A DNA stretch of 64,000 nt from Rhizorhabdus histidinilytica (GCF_900167915.1 NZ_FUYM01000001.1:434001-498000); one strand, 5' to 3'; counted from the stretch's first letter, positions 37,451 to 46,331 are shown. Notes: generated from the letters alone by a model not told the origin. Made by a program: numbers and translations.

Positions 37451-38205
37451 AGGCCGAGCACGTCGCCCATCGCGTAGCGGCCGGCGGGGCGACCCGCCAT
37501 CCACAGGCAGGCCTTGACCGCGCCGCGCGCGAAGATGGCCCGATTCTCGGCGCGGTGGCCCAGCTCGATCCGCTCATTGTCGGTCGCGAACACGACCATA
37601 TGGTCGCCCGCGACCGATCCGCCGCGTAAGGAGGCATAGCCGATCGTGCCTTCCTCGCGCGGGCGGTCGTTGCCATGGCCGATCCGGTCGAAGCGGTTGA
37701 GCGCTTCCGGGGTCGCGTTGCGGCCCTGCGCGGCGAAGGTGCCGAGCAGCAGCGCGGTACCCGACGGGGCGTCGACCTTGTGGCGATGGTGCATCTCGAC
37801 GATCTCGATGTCCCAGTCGGAGCCGAGCCGCGCCGCCGTCTCGCGCACCAGATGGGCGAGGATGTTGACGCCGAGCGAGGTGTTCGCCGACTGGAGCACC
37901 GCCAGTCCGCGTCCGGCGGCGTCGTCGATCAGATGGTGATGCTCGGACTGGAGGCCGGTGGTGCCGACCACCAGCGCGACCTTCGCCGCCAGCGCGGCGT
38001 CGAGATGGCCGGCCAGCGCGGACGGTGCCGAGAAGTCGACGAGCACGTCGCTGGCGGCGGCGAGCGCGGCGACGTCGCCATGCGGGCCGAACACCGCGCC
38101 GTCCTGGTCGACGCCGCCGGCGAGGCCGGCGCCCAGTTCGGGCGCCACGGCGGCGATCGCGCGGCCCATCCGTCCGTTCGCGCCCAAAATCCCGATCACC
38201 GTCAT
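37447..38205 (-). CDS. dapB: 4-hydroxy-tetrahydrodipicolinate reductase
   Basis: Reduces hydroxy-tetrahydrodipicolinate with NAD(P)H in lysine/diaminopimelate synthesis. The 252-residue protein has the Rossmann motif IGILGANGRMGRAI, VDFSAPSALAGH, VVGTTGL, and the substrate/catalytic motif EMHHRHKVDAPSGTAL with the His-His pair and Lys. The ATG at 38205 fits the family N-terminus MTVIGI. It is coupled to nth through an ATGA overlap. It is divergent from the cupin gene (128 bases between starts). Confidence 0.97.
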   Translation of the reverse strand: MTVIGILGANGRMGRAIAAVAPELGAGLAGGVDQDGAVFGPHGDVAALAAASDVLVDFSAPSALAGHLDAALAAKVALVVGTTGLQSEHHHLIDDAAGRGLAVLQSANTSLGVNILAHLVRETAARLGSDWDIEIVEMHHRHKVDAPSGTALLLGTFAAQGRNATPEALNRFDRIGHGNDRPREEGTIGYASLRGGSVAGDHMVVFATDNERIELGHRAENRAIFARGAVKACLWMAGRPAGRYAMGDVLGL

Positions 38206-38333
38206 GCCATGCCCCTCGTCTTCGTCGCGCGCTTCATGGCGGGCGCCGCCGCCCGGCGCAAGCATGCGATAGCCGCTGGCATTGCGGCGGCGGCCATGCT
38301 CAAACGGGCGGGTCGGAGGGAAAGGAGGCTCGC

Positions 38334-38666
38334 ATGGTTCCGTCGGACTGGATGTTCTCGCTCGAATCGGCACTGGCCACGCTGCCCGAGGGGCCGGACG
38401 GCCGCTTCGCCTATCCGATCCGCCACGGCTCGATGAGGGTCGGCGTCTATGCCCCGCTCGGCATCGACGAACAGGCACCGCACGAACAGGACGAGCTCTA
38501 CATCATCGCCTCGGGCACCGGCACCTTCACCAAGAACGGCGAGCGAAGGCCGTTCAAGCCGGGCGACGCGATCTTCGTCGAGGCGCATGCGCTCCATCGC
38601 TTCGAGGATTTCAGCGACGACTTCGCGACCTGGGTGATCTTCTGGGGGCCGAAGGGCGGCGAATGA
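38334..38666 (+). CDS. cupin domain protein
   Basis: A 110-residue single-cupin protein. Motif 1 is in IDEQAPHEQDELYIIASGTG (H-x-E pattern for metal binding) and motif 2 in FKPGDAIFVEAHALHRFED. Length is normal for small cupins. AAAGGAGG lies seven bases before the ATG. Its stop overlaps the start of the DUF922 gene (ATGA), beginning a three-gene coupled operon. The role (isomerase, dioxygenase or ligand-binding) is unknown. Confidence 0.9.
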   Translation: MVPSDWMFSLESALATLPEGPDGRFAYPIRHGSMRVGVYAPLGIDEQAPHEQDELYIIASGTGTFTKNGERRPFKPGDAIFVEAHALHRFEDFSDDFATWVIFWGPKGGE

Positions 38667-39217
38667 TCCTGTCGCTCGGGTTGGCCCTCACCGTGGCGAC
38701 GAGCGCCGAGGTTCCCGCATCGTCGCCCTTCGCGGGCATGCCCAATCTCACCTTCCGCTATTATGAGGTCGAGGGCCGCACCCCGGCCGAAATCTACGCT
38801 TCGATGCGTGCGCGGGCGCCGCAGAAGGGCGATGGCGTCGCGCATACCGCCTGGCACATACGGGCAGGATGGCGCCAGATGCGGCGCGGCGGCGACTGTC
38901 GGGTCGCCGATCCGACCACCAGCCTGTCAATCATCGTCGTCCTGCCGCGCCTGGCCACCACCGATGGGGTGACGCCGGAAGGGTGGGCCTTCTGGGAGCG
39001 GACGATGCGCGGGCTGGAGATCCACGAGGCGGGCCATGCGCGGATCGCGATCGACCATCGCAACGATTTCGTGAAGGCGGCGGCGAAGGCGAGCTGCGGA
39101 TCGATCAAGGACGTGGCGAAGCGGACCCAGGAGCGGATCGAGGAAATCCAGGAGGACTATGACCGCCGGACACGGCATGGGCTGACGCAGATTCCACGGC
39201 CGGGAGAGGCGCCATGA
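38663..39217 (+). CDS. DUF922 putative zinc protease, exported
   Basis: A 184-residue protein with a short signal peptide (about 1-16), followed by FRYYEVEGRTPAEIYASMR and the zinc-binding HEAGHARIAIDH motif (HExxH, with a further His after it). This is the DUF922 family, annotated as putative metalloprotease. It would act in the periplasm. Both ends are coupled by ATGA overlaps, to the cupin gene before and the sirtuin gene after. Confidence 0.88.
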   Translation: MILSLGLALTVATSAEVPASSPFAGMPNLTFRYYEVEGRTPAEIYASMRARAPQKGDGVAHTAWHIRAGWRQMRRGGDCRVADPTTSLSIIVVLPRLATTDGVTPEGWAFWERTMRGLEIHEAGHARIAIDHRNDFVKAAAKASCGSIKDVAKRTQERIEEIQEDYDRRTRHGLTQIPRPGEAP

Positions 39218-39918
39218 CCGACATCCGCAACATCGTCGTCCTGACCGGCGCCGGCATCTCCGCCGAAAGCGGGCTCAACACCTTCCGCGGGCCGGGCGGT
39301 CTGTGGGAGGGGCATCGGGTCGAGGACATCTGCACGCCCGAGGCGCTGGCGCGCAACCGGGCGCTGGTGCTCGACTTCTACGACCAGCGGCGCGCGGCGC
39401 TGGCGACGGTCGAGCCGAATGCCGGGCACCGCGCGCTCGCGCGGCTCGATCGCGAATGGAAGGGCGGGCTGCTGATCGTCACCCAGAATGTCGACGACCT
39501 GCACGAGCGCGCCGGCGCGAAGCGGATGCTGCACATGCATGGCGAGCTGATGTCGGCCTTCTGCGAGCATTGCGGCCATCGCCAGCGCTTCGGCGGGGCG
39601 ATGCTCGACGGGACGCACTGCGGCGGCTGCGGCGCGGCCGATACGCTGCGCCCCGACATCGTCTTCTTCGGCGAGATGCCCTACGAGATGGACCGGATCG
39701 ACGCGGCGCTGGGCGAGGCCGACCTGTTCGTGTCGATCGGAACCTCGGGCGCGGTCTACCCGGCGGCGGGCTATGTCCAGCAGGCGCGCCACGCCGGGAT
39801 CGAGACGCTCGAACTTAACCTGGAACCCTCGGCGGGGAGCTATTTCTTCCACGAGACCCGGCTGGGTCCGGCGAGCGAGCTGGTGCCGGCCTGGGTGGAG
39901 GAGGTGTTGGGAAAGTAG
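39214..39918 (+). CDS. cobB: NAD-dependent protein deacylase (sirtuin)
   Basis: A 234-residue sirtuin. The NAD-binding motif VVLTGAGISAESGLNTFRGP is at 9-28, TQNVDDLHERAG and the catalytic histidine in LHMHGEL follow, and the zinc site is CEHCGHRQ with HCGGCG. RPDIVFFGEMPYEM and SIGTSGAVYPAAGYV complete the Rossmann core. It removes acyl groups from lysines, consuming NAD. It is coupled by an ATGA overlap to the DUF922 gene, an unusual pairing. Confidence 0.96.
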   Translation: MTDIRNIVVLTGAGISAESGLNTFRGPGGLWEGHRVEDICTPEALARNRALVLDFYDQRRAALATVEPNAGHRALARLDREWKGGLLIVTQNVDDLHERAGAKRMLHMHGELMSAFCEHCGHRQRFGGAMLDGTHCGGCGAADTLRPDIVFFGEMPYEMDRIDAALGEADLFVSIGTSGAVYPAAGYVQQARHAGIETLELNLEPSAGSYFFHETRLGPASELVPAWVEEVLGK

Positions 39919-39924
39919 CTCCCC

Positions 39925-40064
39925 TCCTGCAAGGAAGGGACCGGGGGTGGGTCGCGAGCGCAGCGAGCGCCTACGATCGTTCCGCAGAACTCCGCCAAGG
40001 GGCATCGAGCCCCTTGGCTCCGTACCCCACCCTTACATCCCTCCCCTGAAGGGGAGGGAGATAT
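39925..40064. repeat. palindromic intergenic repeat between cobB and era
   Basis: The 153-base gap carries TCCCCTCCTGCAAGGAAGGGA at one side and CCCTCCCCTGAAGGGGAGGG at the other, plus GGGGGTGGGT opposite TACCCCACCC, and in between GCGAGCGCAGCGAGCGC and AAGGGGCATCGAGCCCCTT. The nested pairings suggest a folded repeat element between two convergent genes that may also terminate transcription. No gene is seen. Confidence 0.6.
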
Positions 40065-40071
40065 TTTGGCG

Positions 40072-40965
40072 TCAATCCACCCAGTCGAGGCCGATCTCGC
40101 GGTAGAGGCCGCGGTCCTCGCCCCATTTCTCGGCGACCTTGACGTGGAGGAACAGGTGGACCTTGCGTTCGAGCAGCGTCTCCAGCTCGGCGCGGGCGCG
40201 CGAGCCGATCTCTTTCAGGCGGGCGCCGCGCTTGCCGAGCACGATCGCCTTCTGGGTGTCGCGCGCGACCAGGATCTGCTGGTGGATCGCGACCGATCCG
40301 TCGCGCCGCTCTTCATATTTCTCGGTCTCGATCGCCGAATCATAGGGCAGTTCGGCGTGGAGCTGGAGGTAGAGCTGCTCGCGCGTCACCTCGGCGGCGA
40401 GCATCCGGTCGGTGGCGTCGGAAACCTGCTCCTCGGGGAAGTGCCACGGCCCCTCGGGCACCCGATCGGCCAGTGCCTGGCGCAGGTCGGCGACGCCGTC
40501 GCCGGTCGCGGCGGAGACCATGAAGATCGCCTCGGGGCTGAGCTTCTCCTGCAGGCGCACGGCCAGTTCGAGCAGGCTTTCCTTCGAGCAGATGTCGACC
40601 TTGTTGAGCACCACCAGCTTGGGCTCGCGCCGCTGGGCGAGCGTGTCGAGCAACTCGCCGATGCGGTGGGTGATGCCGGTCTTGGCGTCGATCACGAAGG
40701 CGATCAGGTCGGCGTCCTGCGCGCCGCCCCAGGCGGCGGCGACCATCGCCCGGTCGAGCCGGCGGCGCGGGGCGAAGATGCCCGGGGTATCGACCAGCAA
40801 TATCTGGCTCTCCCCCGCGATCGCGACGCCGATCAGCCGAGTGCGCGTGGTCTGCGCCTTGGGGCTGACGATCGCGACCTTCTGGCCGACCAGGGCGTTG
40901 ACGAGGGTGGACTTGCCAGCATTGGGGGCACCGACGACGGCGACGAAGCCGCAGCGTTCGGTCAT
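40072..40965 (-). CDS. era: GTPase Era
   Basis: A 297-residue ribosome-assembly GTPase that binds 16S rRNA. G1 is GAPNAGKSTLVNALVG, G2 around TTRTRLIG, G3 LLVDTPGIF, G4 LVVLNKVD, G5 near MVSAATGDG. The C-terminal KH domain contains VARDTQKAIVLGKRGARLKE. The start is ATG 40965, which overlaps the rnc stop (ATGA), giving the classical rnc-era coupling. It converges on the sirtuin operon. Confidence 0.97.
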   Translation of the reverse strand: MTERCGFVAVVGAPNAGKSTLVNALVGQKVAIVSPKAQTTRTRLIGVAIAGESQILLVDTPGIFAPRRRLDRAMVAAAWGGAQDADLIAFVIDAKTGITHRIGELLDTLAQRREPKLVVLNKVDICSKESLLELAVRLQEKLSPEAIFMVSAATGDGVADLRQALADRVPEGPWHFPEEQVSDATDRMLAAEVTREQLYLQLHAELPYDSAIETEKYEERRDGSVAIHQQILVARDTQKAIVLGKRGARLKEIGSRARAELETLLERKVHLFLHVKVAEKWGEDRGLYREIGLDWVD

Positions 40966-41630
40966 GACAATTTCTCCAGAAGCGCCTTGGCGGCGGCGGT
41001 TTCGGCTTCCTGCTTCGAGCTGCCCTCGGCACTCGCCTCGTCCCGGCCGGGGATGGCGACGGTGACGGTGAAGCGCGGCGCGTGGTGCGGGCCGCTGCGG
41101 TTGCCCATGGTGTAGACGGGCGGCTTGCAGCGATGGGCGGCGGCCCATTCCTGCAGCGCGGACTTGGGATGCTTGGGCGCCTGCGCCTGGCCGGTGGCGC
41201 GATCGTCCCAGGCGCGGCGGACGAAGGTCTGCGCGGCGTCGAGCCCGCCTTCGAGGTAGAGCGCGCCGATCAGCGCCTCGACCACGTCGCCGAGCACATT
41301 GTCGCTCTGCACCGCGCCGTCGTCGCGCGCCTGCTTGCCGAGCTTCATGTGCGTCGCGACCCCGATCGCACGGCCGACGTCGGCGCAGGTCTCGCGGCTG
41401 ACGATCGCGTTGAGGCGGCGCGACAGCTTGCCCTCGGGCTCGTCCGGGAAAAGCTCGAACAGCCAGGCACCCGCGACCAGGCCGAGCACCCGGTCGCCGA
41501 GGAATTCGAGGCGTTCATAATGGTTCGGGCCATAGCTGCCATGGGTCAGCGCGCGCTCGAACAGGGCAAGGTCGCGCGGTTCGTGGCCGAGCGTGTCGGC
41601 GATCCAGGCGCGAAGGGCGGTTTCGTTCAT
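40962..41630 (-). CDS. rnc: ribonuclease III
   Basis: Double-strand RNA endonuclease processing rRNA and mRNA. The 222-residue protein has the catalytic signature HYERLEFLGDRVLGL, a second acidic site in VLGDVVEALIGALYLEGG, and a C-terminal dsRNA-binding domain (SALQEWAAAHRCKPP to EAETAAAKALLEKL). The ATG at 41630 matches the family N-terminus; an in-frame ATG at 41666 is less likely. It is coupled to era by an ATGA overlap. The lepB gene often preceding rnc is absent. Confidence 0.97.
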   Translation of the reverse strand: MNETALRAWIADTLGHEPRDLALFERALTHGSYGPNHYERLEFLGDRVLGLVAGAWLFELFPDEPEGKLSRRLNAIVSRETCADVGRAIGVATHMKLGKQARDDGAVQSDNVLGDVVEALIGALYLEGGLDAAQTFVRRAWDDRATGQAQAPKHPKSALQEWAAAHRCKPPVYTMGNRSGPHHAPRFTVTVAIPGRDEASAEGSSKQEAETAAAKALLEKLS

Positions 41631-41692
41631 CGCGCGCGCCTTAGCCGATCGCGGGGATTGCGTCACCTCCGCCCGTGCGGCAGGGTGAAGGG

Positions 41693-41869
41693 ATGGGTGA
41701 CGTGGTCAATCTCAACAAGGCGCGCAAGGCCAGGGCGCGGTCCGACGCGAAGGCGACGGCCGAGACCAATCGCGCGAAATTCGGCCGCACCAAAGCGGAG
41801 AAGGAGCGCGACCGGATCGAGAAGGCGCGCGCCGACAAGCTGGTCGATGGCGCGAAGCTGGAGGATTGA
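41693..41869 (+). CDS. DUF4169 family small basic protein
   Basis: A 58-residue, highly charged protein: MGDVVNLNKARKARARSDAK, then NRAKFGRTKAEKERDR and a final ADKLVDGAKLED. This is the DUF4169 pattern, restricted to alphaproteobacteria. It is predicted to be a single long helix; function unknown, possibly nucleic-acid binding because of its charge. The start at 41693 is chosen because the family begins MGxVVNLN. It is divergent from rnc. Confidence 0.85.
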   Translation: MGDVVNLNKARKARARSDAKATAETNRAKFGRTKAEKERDRIEKARADKLVDGAKLED

Positions 41870-41893
41870 GGGCAGTCCCGGCGTGACGGGGAA

Positions 41894-42172
41894 TCAGCGC
41901 GCCAGCATCATCATGGTGGCAAGGCCGGCGGCGCTGCCGCCCCACAGCAGCAGCGCGGTGCCGAGGAAGCGGATCAGCGCGCGGCGGCGGGCGACGGGAT
42001 CGAGGATGTAGCCGTCCGCTGTTCGCTCGGCGAGCATCTGCTGGAGCGCATGGGCGGGCGAGGGCACGTGCTCGGCGACGATGTCGGCCGAGAAGGCGAC
42101 GACCTTGCCGCGCACCCGGCGTTCCCGGAAGGGTGCGGCGTCGGCATCGGGCTTGTGCTTGAACAGGGCCAT
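41894..42172 (-). CDS. small membrane protein of unknown function
   Basis: A 92-residue protein with a charged N-terminal half (FKHKPDADAAPFRERRVRGK) and one C-terminal hydrophobic helix (about 67-90, FLGTALLLWGGSAAGLATMM), so a C-tail-anchored topology is likely. No family is recognised. It follows fliS on the same strand after a hairpin at 42186-42204 and may be transcribed separately. Confidence 0.7.
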   Translation of the reverse strand: MALFKHKPDADAAPFRERRVRGKVVAFSADIVAEHVPSPAHALQQMLAERTADGYILDPVARRRALIRFLGTALLLWGGSAAGLATMMMLAR

Positions 42173-42185
42173 GGTCGTCTCCAGT

Positions 42186-42231
42186 CGGCCGCATGATGCG
42201 GCCGAAGGCGTTAACGAAAGCCTAAGGGCTT
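42186..42231 (-). terminator. possible terminator region after fliS
   Basis: Two hairpins follow the fliS stop on the minus strand: AAGCC-ctta-GGCTT (42231-42218), then CGGCCGCAT/ATGCGGCCG (42204-42186). Only a short T-rich stretch (TTTCGTT) follows the first. Confidence 0.45.
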
Positions 42232-42632
42232 CAGCCGATCGCTTCCCAGGCCTCGACGATCTCGGCCAGGTAGGAGCGGGCGCGGTCGACCAGCTCGGGC
42301 TGGTTGTCGCGGCCGCCGAGCCGTACCAGCCGGCGCGCCTCGCGGTAGATCTTCGCGAGGTTGACCGCGATCTCGCCGCCGTTGCGATAGTCGAGGCTGG
42401 TTTCGAGCGCGAGCAGGATGTTCGAGGCGCGTGCCTGCTTGTCGATCGCCTTGGCGGTCATGCCGGCGCGCTGGGCGGCGGTCATGATCTCGAGCGCCTT
42501 CATCAGCTCCTCGAACAGGATGCCGATCAGCCGGTGGGGCGAGGCGCCCTCGACGCGGCTGTCCACGTCGACCGTCTGATAACGGAGCTTCGCCCCATTC
42601 ATCGGGCTGCCATAACCGTGGCTCATATACAT
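42231..42632 (-). CDS. fliS: flagellar export chaperone FliS
   Basis: A 133-residue chaperone that holds flagellin subunits before export. Hallmarks: SPHRLIGILFEELMKALEIM, the helix ending RASNILLALETSLDYRNGGE and the C-terminal ARSYLAEIVEAWEAI. Length is typical. It lies 19 bases after fliD in the same operon. The flagellin gene is outside the window. The N-terminal MYMSHGYGSPM leaves a choice between ATGs at 42632 and 42626. Confidence 0.93.
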   Translation of the reverse strand: MYMSHGYGSPMNGAKLRYQTVDVDSRVEGASPHRLIGILFEELMKALEIMTAAQRAGMTAKAIDKQARASNILLALETSLDYRNGGEIAVNLAKIYREARRLVRLGGRDNQPELVDRARSYLAEIVEAWEAIG

Positions 42633-42651
42633 AGGGATTCGGCCTCTTCGT

Positions 42652-44283
42652 TTAGCTGCTGCTGTCGTTGGTCCAGAGCTTGATCTGCTGGCTCAGATAG
42701 CTCTGCGTCGAGGAGAAGGCGGACAGCGCGCCCTGCATGCGGGTATATTGGGCGGTGAGCTGGGCGCGGTAGGCGGTGTCGCGCGCGGCCAGCTTGTCCT
42801 TGTCGTCGGCGATCGACTTCTTCTCGTTGTCGAGCCGGGTCTGCGAGGCCGTGAGCTGGCCCGACGAGGCGGTCAGCTCGTTCTTGATCGCGTCGAGCGC
42901 GCCCTGCAGGCCGAGGTCGATCGTGATCGTCGCGCTGGCGACCGGGCCGAGCACGTCGAACGCCAGGCCGGCCGCCGCCGACGTGAAGGACGCCTGGACG
43001 CCGGTGGCGCCGAGCGGCAGCGTATAGCCCCCGTCGAGGGTCGCTTGCGCGGTGGTGCCGGCGACGCCCGGCGTGGCGTTGGTGACGGTGTAGACGCCGC
43101 CCTTCACCTGGCCGACCGCGTTGGTGATCTGGATCAGCGGATTGTCGCTGCGCTGGCCGGGGTTGAACATCGCCTCGACCGCGGCCGGGTTGCTCGCCAT
43201 CACCGAGGAGAGCTTGGCGCTGTCGAGCGAGAGCGTGCCGTCGCGGTTGGTCGACACGCCGATCTCGGCCAGTGTCGTCGGGCTGCCGTCGCTCGAATAG
43301 GTGAGCCGGGTAGAGGTGAGCGCGCCGAGCTTGGTGACGAGCGCGCGGATGCCGGCGTCGCTGCGCAGCGATCCTTCGGTGCCGGTCATCGAAGTGAGCG
43401 TCGCCTTCATCTCGTTATAGGCGGCGACGAAGTCGCTCACCGCCTGCTTGATCGAATCGACCGGCTGGCTCGACCCGATCGACACCGTCGTGCCGGGCGA
43501 GGCCGAGACGAGGTCGATCTTCACGCCTGGGATGACGTCGCTGAAGCTGTTGCTCGCCTTGTTGACGGTGACGCCGTCGACGATGATCTGCGCGTCCTGC
43601 GCCTCCTGCTGGAGCGTCAGGCCGGTGACGGCGTCGGGATCGTAGGTGGCGGGATCGAAGGCGAAGCGATCGAGCTCGCCGGCGGTACCGCTCGTCACCT
43701 TGAGCGAGAAGGCGTTCGCCTCGCCGGTCGCGCCCTTCACCACCAGGCGCGCGCCGGTCGAGTCGGTGACGATGCTGGCGGAGACGCCGAGGCCGCTGTC
43801 CTTGATCGCCTGGGCGAGCCCGGCGAGCGAGTTGTTGGCGGAGGTGATCGTGATCGTCTTGGTCTTGTCGCCGACGGTCAGCTCCATCGTGCCGAGGCCG
43901 ACCGGGCTGGCCGCGCCGGGCAGGGCGGCGGCGGTCAGCGTCTGGGCGCTGGCGATCCGCTCGACCTTGATCGTCGAGGACAGGCCGCTGAGCCGCGAGC
44001 CGGCGACCGCGCTGACGTTGACGATCGAGCTGTTCGAGCTGGTGGGCTGGGTGAACAGCGATCCGCCCGAGATCAGCGAGGAGAGCGACGAGGAGAAGGT
44101 GGTGATCGAATTGACCGCATTGGCGAGGTCGGAGATCTTCGCGGTGTTCGCGGTCTCGCGGGCGGTCAGCGCCTTGGTCTTGTTGGCGATCGCGGCGGTG
44201 GCGAGCTGGTCGACCAGCGAGCTCGTGTCGATGCTCGACGCGCCGAGCGCGGTCAGGATGGACGAACCGACAGACGTGACCAT
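42652..44283 (-). CDS. fliD: flagellar hook-associated protein 2 (filament cap)
   Basis: A 543-residue filament-cap protein that helps flagellin assemble at the tip. The N-terminus SSILTALGASSIDTSSLVDQ with LATAAIANKTKALTARE is the FliD_N helix, the centre carries GVTVNKASNSFSDVIPGVKI, and the C-terminal coiled coil (QLTASQTRLDNEKKSIADDK and following) is typical, ending QSYLSQQIKLWTN. No signal peptide, as expected for a flagellar type III substrate. The ATG at 44283 is chosen; an in-frame ATG at 44322 is preceded by no good site. It follows flhB after 112 bases. Confidence 0.95.
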   Translation of the reverse strand: MVTSVGSSILTALGASSIDTSSLVDQLATAAIANKTKALTARETANTAKISDLANAVNSITTFSSSLSSLISGGSLFTQPTSSNSSIVNVSAVAGSRLSGLSSTIKVERIASAQTLTAAALPGAASPVGLGTMELTVGDKTKTITITSANNSLAGLAQAIKDSGLGVSASIVTDSTGARLVVKGATGEANAFSLKVTSGTAGELDRFAFDPATYDPDAVTGLTLQQEAQDAQIIVDGVTVNKASNSFSDVIPGVKIDLVSASPGTTVSIGSSQPVDSIKQAVSDFVAAYNEMKATLTSMTGTEGSLRSDAGIRALVTKLGALTSTRLTYSSDGSPTTLAEIGVSTNRDGTLSLDSAKLSSVMASNPAAVEAMFNPGQRSDNPLIQITNAVGQVKGGVYTVTNATPGVAGTTAQATLDGGYTLPLGATGVQASFTSAAAGLAFDVLGPVASATITIDLGLQGALDAIKNELTASSGQLTASQTRLDNEKKSIADDKDKLAARDTAYRAQLTAQYTRMQGALSAFSSTQSYLSQQIKLWTNDSSS

Positions 44284-44395
44284 GGACTTCTCACCACCTC
44301 GCTGCTGCCGGTAACGGCGCATTCGGCGAGGGGTTTAGCCGGCCAACTCCTTTTAATTTCCTAACGGCGGCTAACCAACTTCTGTCCAGCGCTCG

Positions 44396-45535
44396 TCATC
44401 CCGCCCGCCGGCCGTCCTCGTCGAACCGGGCCCCCTGGGGCACGTCGACCTCGGGCTGGGCGATGCCTTCGGCCATGGCGCGGTCGAGGTTGAAGACGAA
44501 GGCGAGGATCGCCGCGACTGCGATGAACAGGTCCTCGCGGATCACCTGGCCCGACCGGCTGGTATAATAGATCGCGCGGGTGAGTTGGGGATAATGCAGC
44601 ATCGGAACGCTGTTCTCGGTCGCCAGCTCGCGGATCGCCTGCGCCGTCGCGCCGCGTCCGCGCGCCAGCACGACGGGCGCGGTGTCGAAGCCGGGGCGGT
44701 AGCGCAGCGCCACCGCGAAATGGGTCGGGTTGGTCAGCACCACCGTCGCCTCGACCACCGCCTTGCGCGCCGATCCCATGGCGGCGGCCATCTGCTTCTG
44801 GCGGATCGCGGCCTTGAGCTCGGGCGAGCCTTCGGTCTGCTTCGACTCCTCCTTGATCTCCTGCTTCGACATGCGCAGCCGCTTGCCGCGCTGGAACATC
44901 TGCATCGGTACGTCGGCGCCCGCCACGACCGCGAGCGCCAGGGTCATCACCAGGATCGCGAAGACGAAGGTCGAGCCGAGGCTGTCGAGCGCGGTCCGCA
45001 GGTCCTGCTGTCCCATCGTCACGATCGCGGCGATCCGGTCCATCAGCAGCCAGTAGCCGACCGCGCCGAGCGCCAGGATCTTGAGCAGCGACTTGCCGAG
45101 CTCGATCAGCCCCTGCATGCCGAAGATACGCTTGAGCCCCGCCATCGGGTTGAGCTTGCTCGCCTTGAAGCCGAGCGCCGACCAGCGGAAGCCGAGCGAC
45201 CCCAGCATGGCGGGGGCGGCGATCGCGGCGGCCAGGGTCAGCGCGAACAGCAGCACCAGCGGCAATGCCACCGTCGCGACCATCGCCAGCGCGGCCGAAA
45301 GCGGATCGAAATTCTCGATCGCGCCGGCATCGAAGGACAAGGCGTTGGACAGCATCCGCTTGAGCGCCGCCATCGCCCAGGGACCGGCGATCGCGATCCA
45401 GCCGGCGCCGACGATCATCACCAGCGCCGTGCCCAGCTCGCGCGACTGGAGGACGTCGCCCTTCTCGGCGGCGTCCTGCCGCCGTTTCGGGGTTGGGGCT
45501 TCTGTCTTTTCGTCGTCCTCGGGACCCTCGGCCAT
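44396..45535 (-). CDS. flhB: flagellar export switch protein FlhB
   Basis: A 379-residue membrane component of the flagellar type III secretion gate that switches substrate specificity by self-cleavage. It begins with a charged tail (MAEGPEDDEKTEAPTPKRRQ), has four membrane helices, the cytoplasmic linker KQEIKEESKQTEGSPELKA, and the autocleavage motif TNPTHFAVALRY. It starts three bases after the fliR stop. The order fliP-fliQ-fliR-flhB reproduces a complete membrane gate apart from flhA, which is not in the window. Confidence 0.97.
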   Translation of the reverse strand: MAEGPEDDEKTEAPTPKRRQDAAEKGDVLQSRELGTALVMIVGAGWIAIAGPWAMAALKRMLSNALSFDAGAIENFDPLSAALAMVATVALPLVLLFALTLAAAIAAPAMLGSLGFRWSALGFKASKLNPMAGLKRIFGMQGLIELGKSLLKILALGAVGYWLLMDRIAAIVTMGQQDLRTALDSLGSTFVFAILVMTLALAVVAGADVPMQMFQRGKRLRMSKQEIKEESKQTEGSPELKAAIRQKQMAAAMGSARKAVVEATVVLTNPTHFAVALRYRPGFDTAPVVLARGRGATAQAIRELATENSVPMLHYPQLTRAIYYTSRSGQVIREDLFIAVAAILAFVFNLDRAMAEGIAQPEVDVPQGARFDEDGRRAG

Positions 45536-45538
45536 CGC

Positions 45539-46321
45539 CTATCTCCCGAGCGCGAGCAGCCGCGCTTCGGCGAGGCCGCGCTGGATCGCGGCGGTGATGC
45601 CGTCGGCCATCACCGGGGCGGCGATCGCCAGCAGGACGAGGCCGGCCATCAGCGTCGCGGGCAGGCCGACCGAGAAGATGTTCATCTGCGGCGCAGATCG
45701 CGCCAGCATCGCCATGACGAGCTGGACGAGGATCAGCGCGAAGCCGACCGGCAGGGCGATGGCGAGGCCGGCGGCGAACAGGTCGCCGCCGAACAGCGCC
45801 AGCCCCTGGATGCTGCGCGCGCCGAGCCAGGCCTCGCCGGGCGGCAGCGCGCGATAGCTCTCGACGATGATCGCGGCGAGCTGGAGATGGCCGCCGGTCG
45901 CCAGGAACAGGAAAGTCGCGAGCAGCGACAGATATTGGCTGACCGCCGGGGAGGGCGATCCGGTCGCCGGGTCCATCATGCCCGCGAAGCCGAGGCCCAT
46001 CGCGTTGCCGATCACCTCGCCCGCGACCAGCGCGGCGGAGAAGCCGATCTGCACCGCGAAGCCCAGCGCGAGCCCGGCGAGTATCTCCCCCGCGACGAGC
46101 AGGAAGCCCTCGATCGTCACGATCCCGCCGACCGGCATCACGAAGGGGGTGTTGGCCAGCGCCGGGATGCCGATCGCCAGCGCCACGACGGCGCGAAGCT
46201 GCATCGGCACCTGCGGCGCGCCGAACACCGGCGCCGCGATGAACGCCGCGCCCGGCCGGATCATCGCGATCATCCAAAGCCAGAGCTGGGTTTCGATCCC
46301 CGCCAGGCCCTGGGGTATCAT
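45539..46321 (-). CDS. fliR: flagellar biosynthesis protein FliR
   Basis: A 260-residue polytopic membrane protein of the type III export gate. It has about six hydrophobic helices, GFAVQIGFSAALVAGEVIGN and GFAGMMDPATGSPSPAVSQY being the conserved stretches. It forms the helical PQR core with FliP and FliQ. It begins ten bases after fliQ and ends three bases before flhB. Confidence 0.96.
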   Translation of the reverse strand: MIPQGLAGIETQLWLWMIAMIRPGAAFIAAPVFGAPQVPMQLRAVVALAIGIPALANTPFVMPVGGIVTIEGFLLVAGEILAGLALGFAVQIGFSAALVAGEVIGNAMGLGFAGMMDPATGSPSPAVSQYLSLLATFLFLATGGHLQLAAIIVESYRALPPGEAWLGARSIQGLALFGGDLFAAGLAIALPVGFALILVQLVMAMLARSAPQMNIFSVGLPATLMAGLVLLAIAAPVMADGITAAIQRGLAEARLLALGR

Positions 46322-46331
46322 GGGAGCGCCA

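Noticed and set aside
44310-44395. CtrA binding site upstream of fliD (TTAG-N6-TTAG and ATTAAAAG)
   Set aside because: The spacing and bases deviate from the TTAA-N7-TTAA consensus, so it was not listed as a feature.
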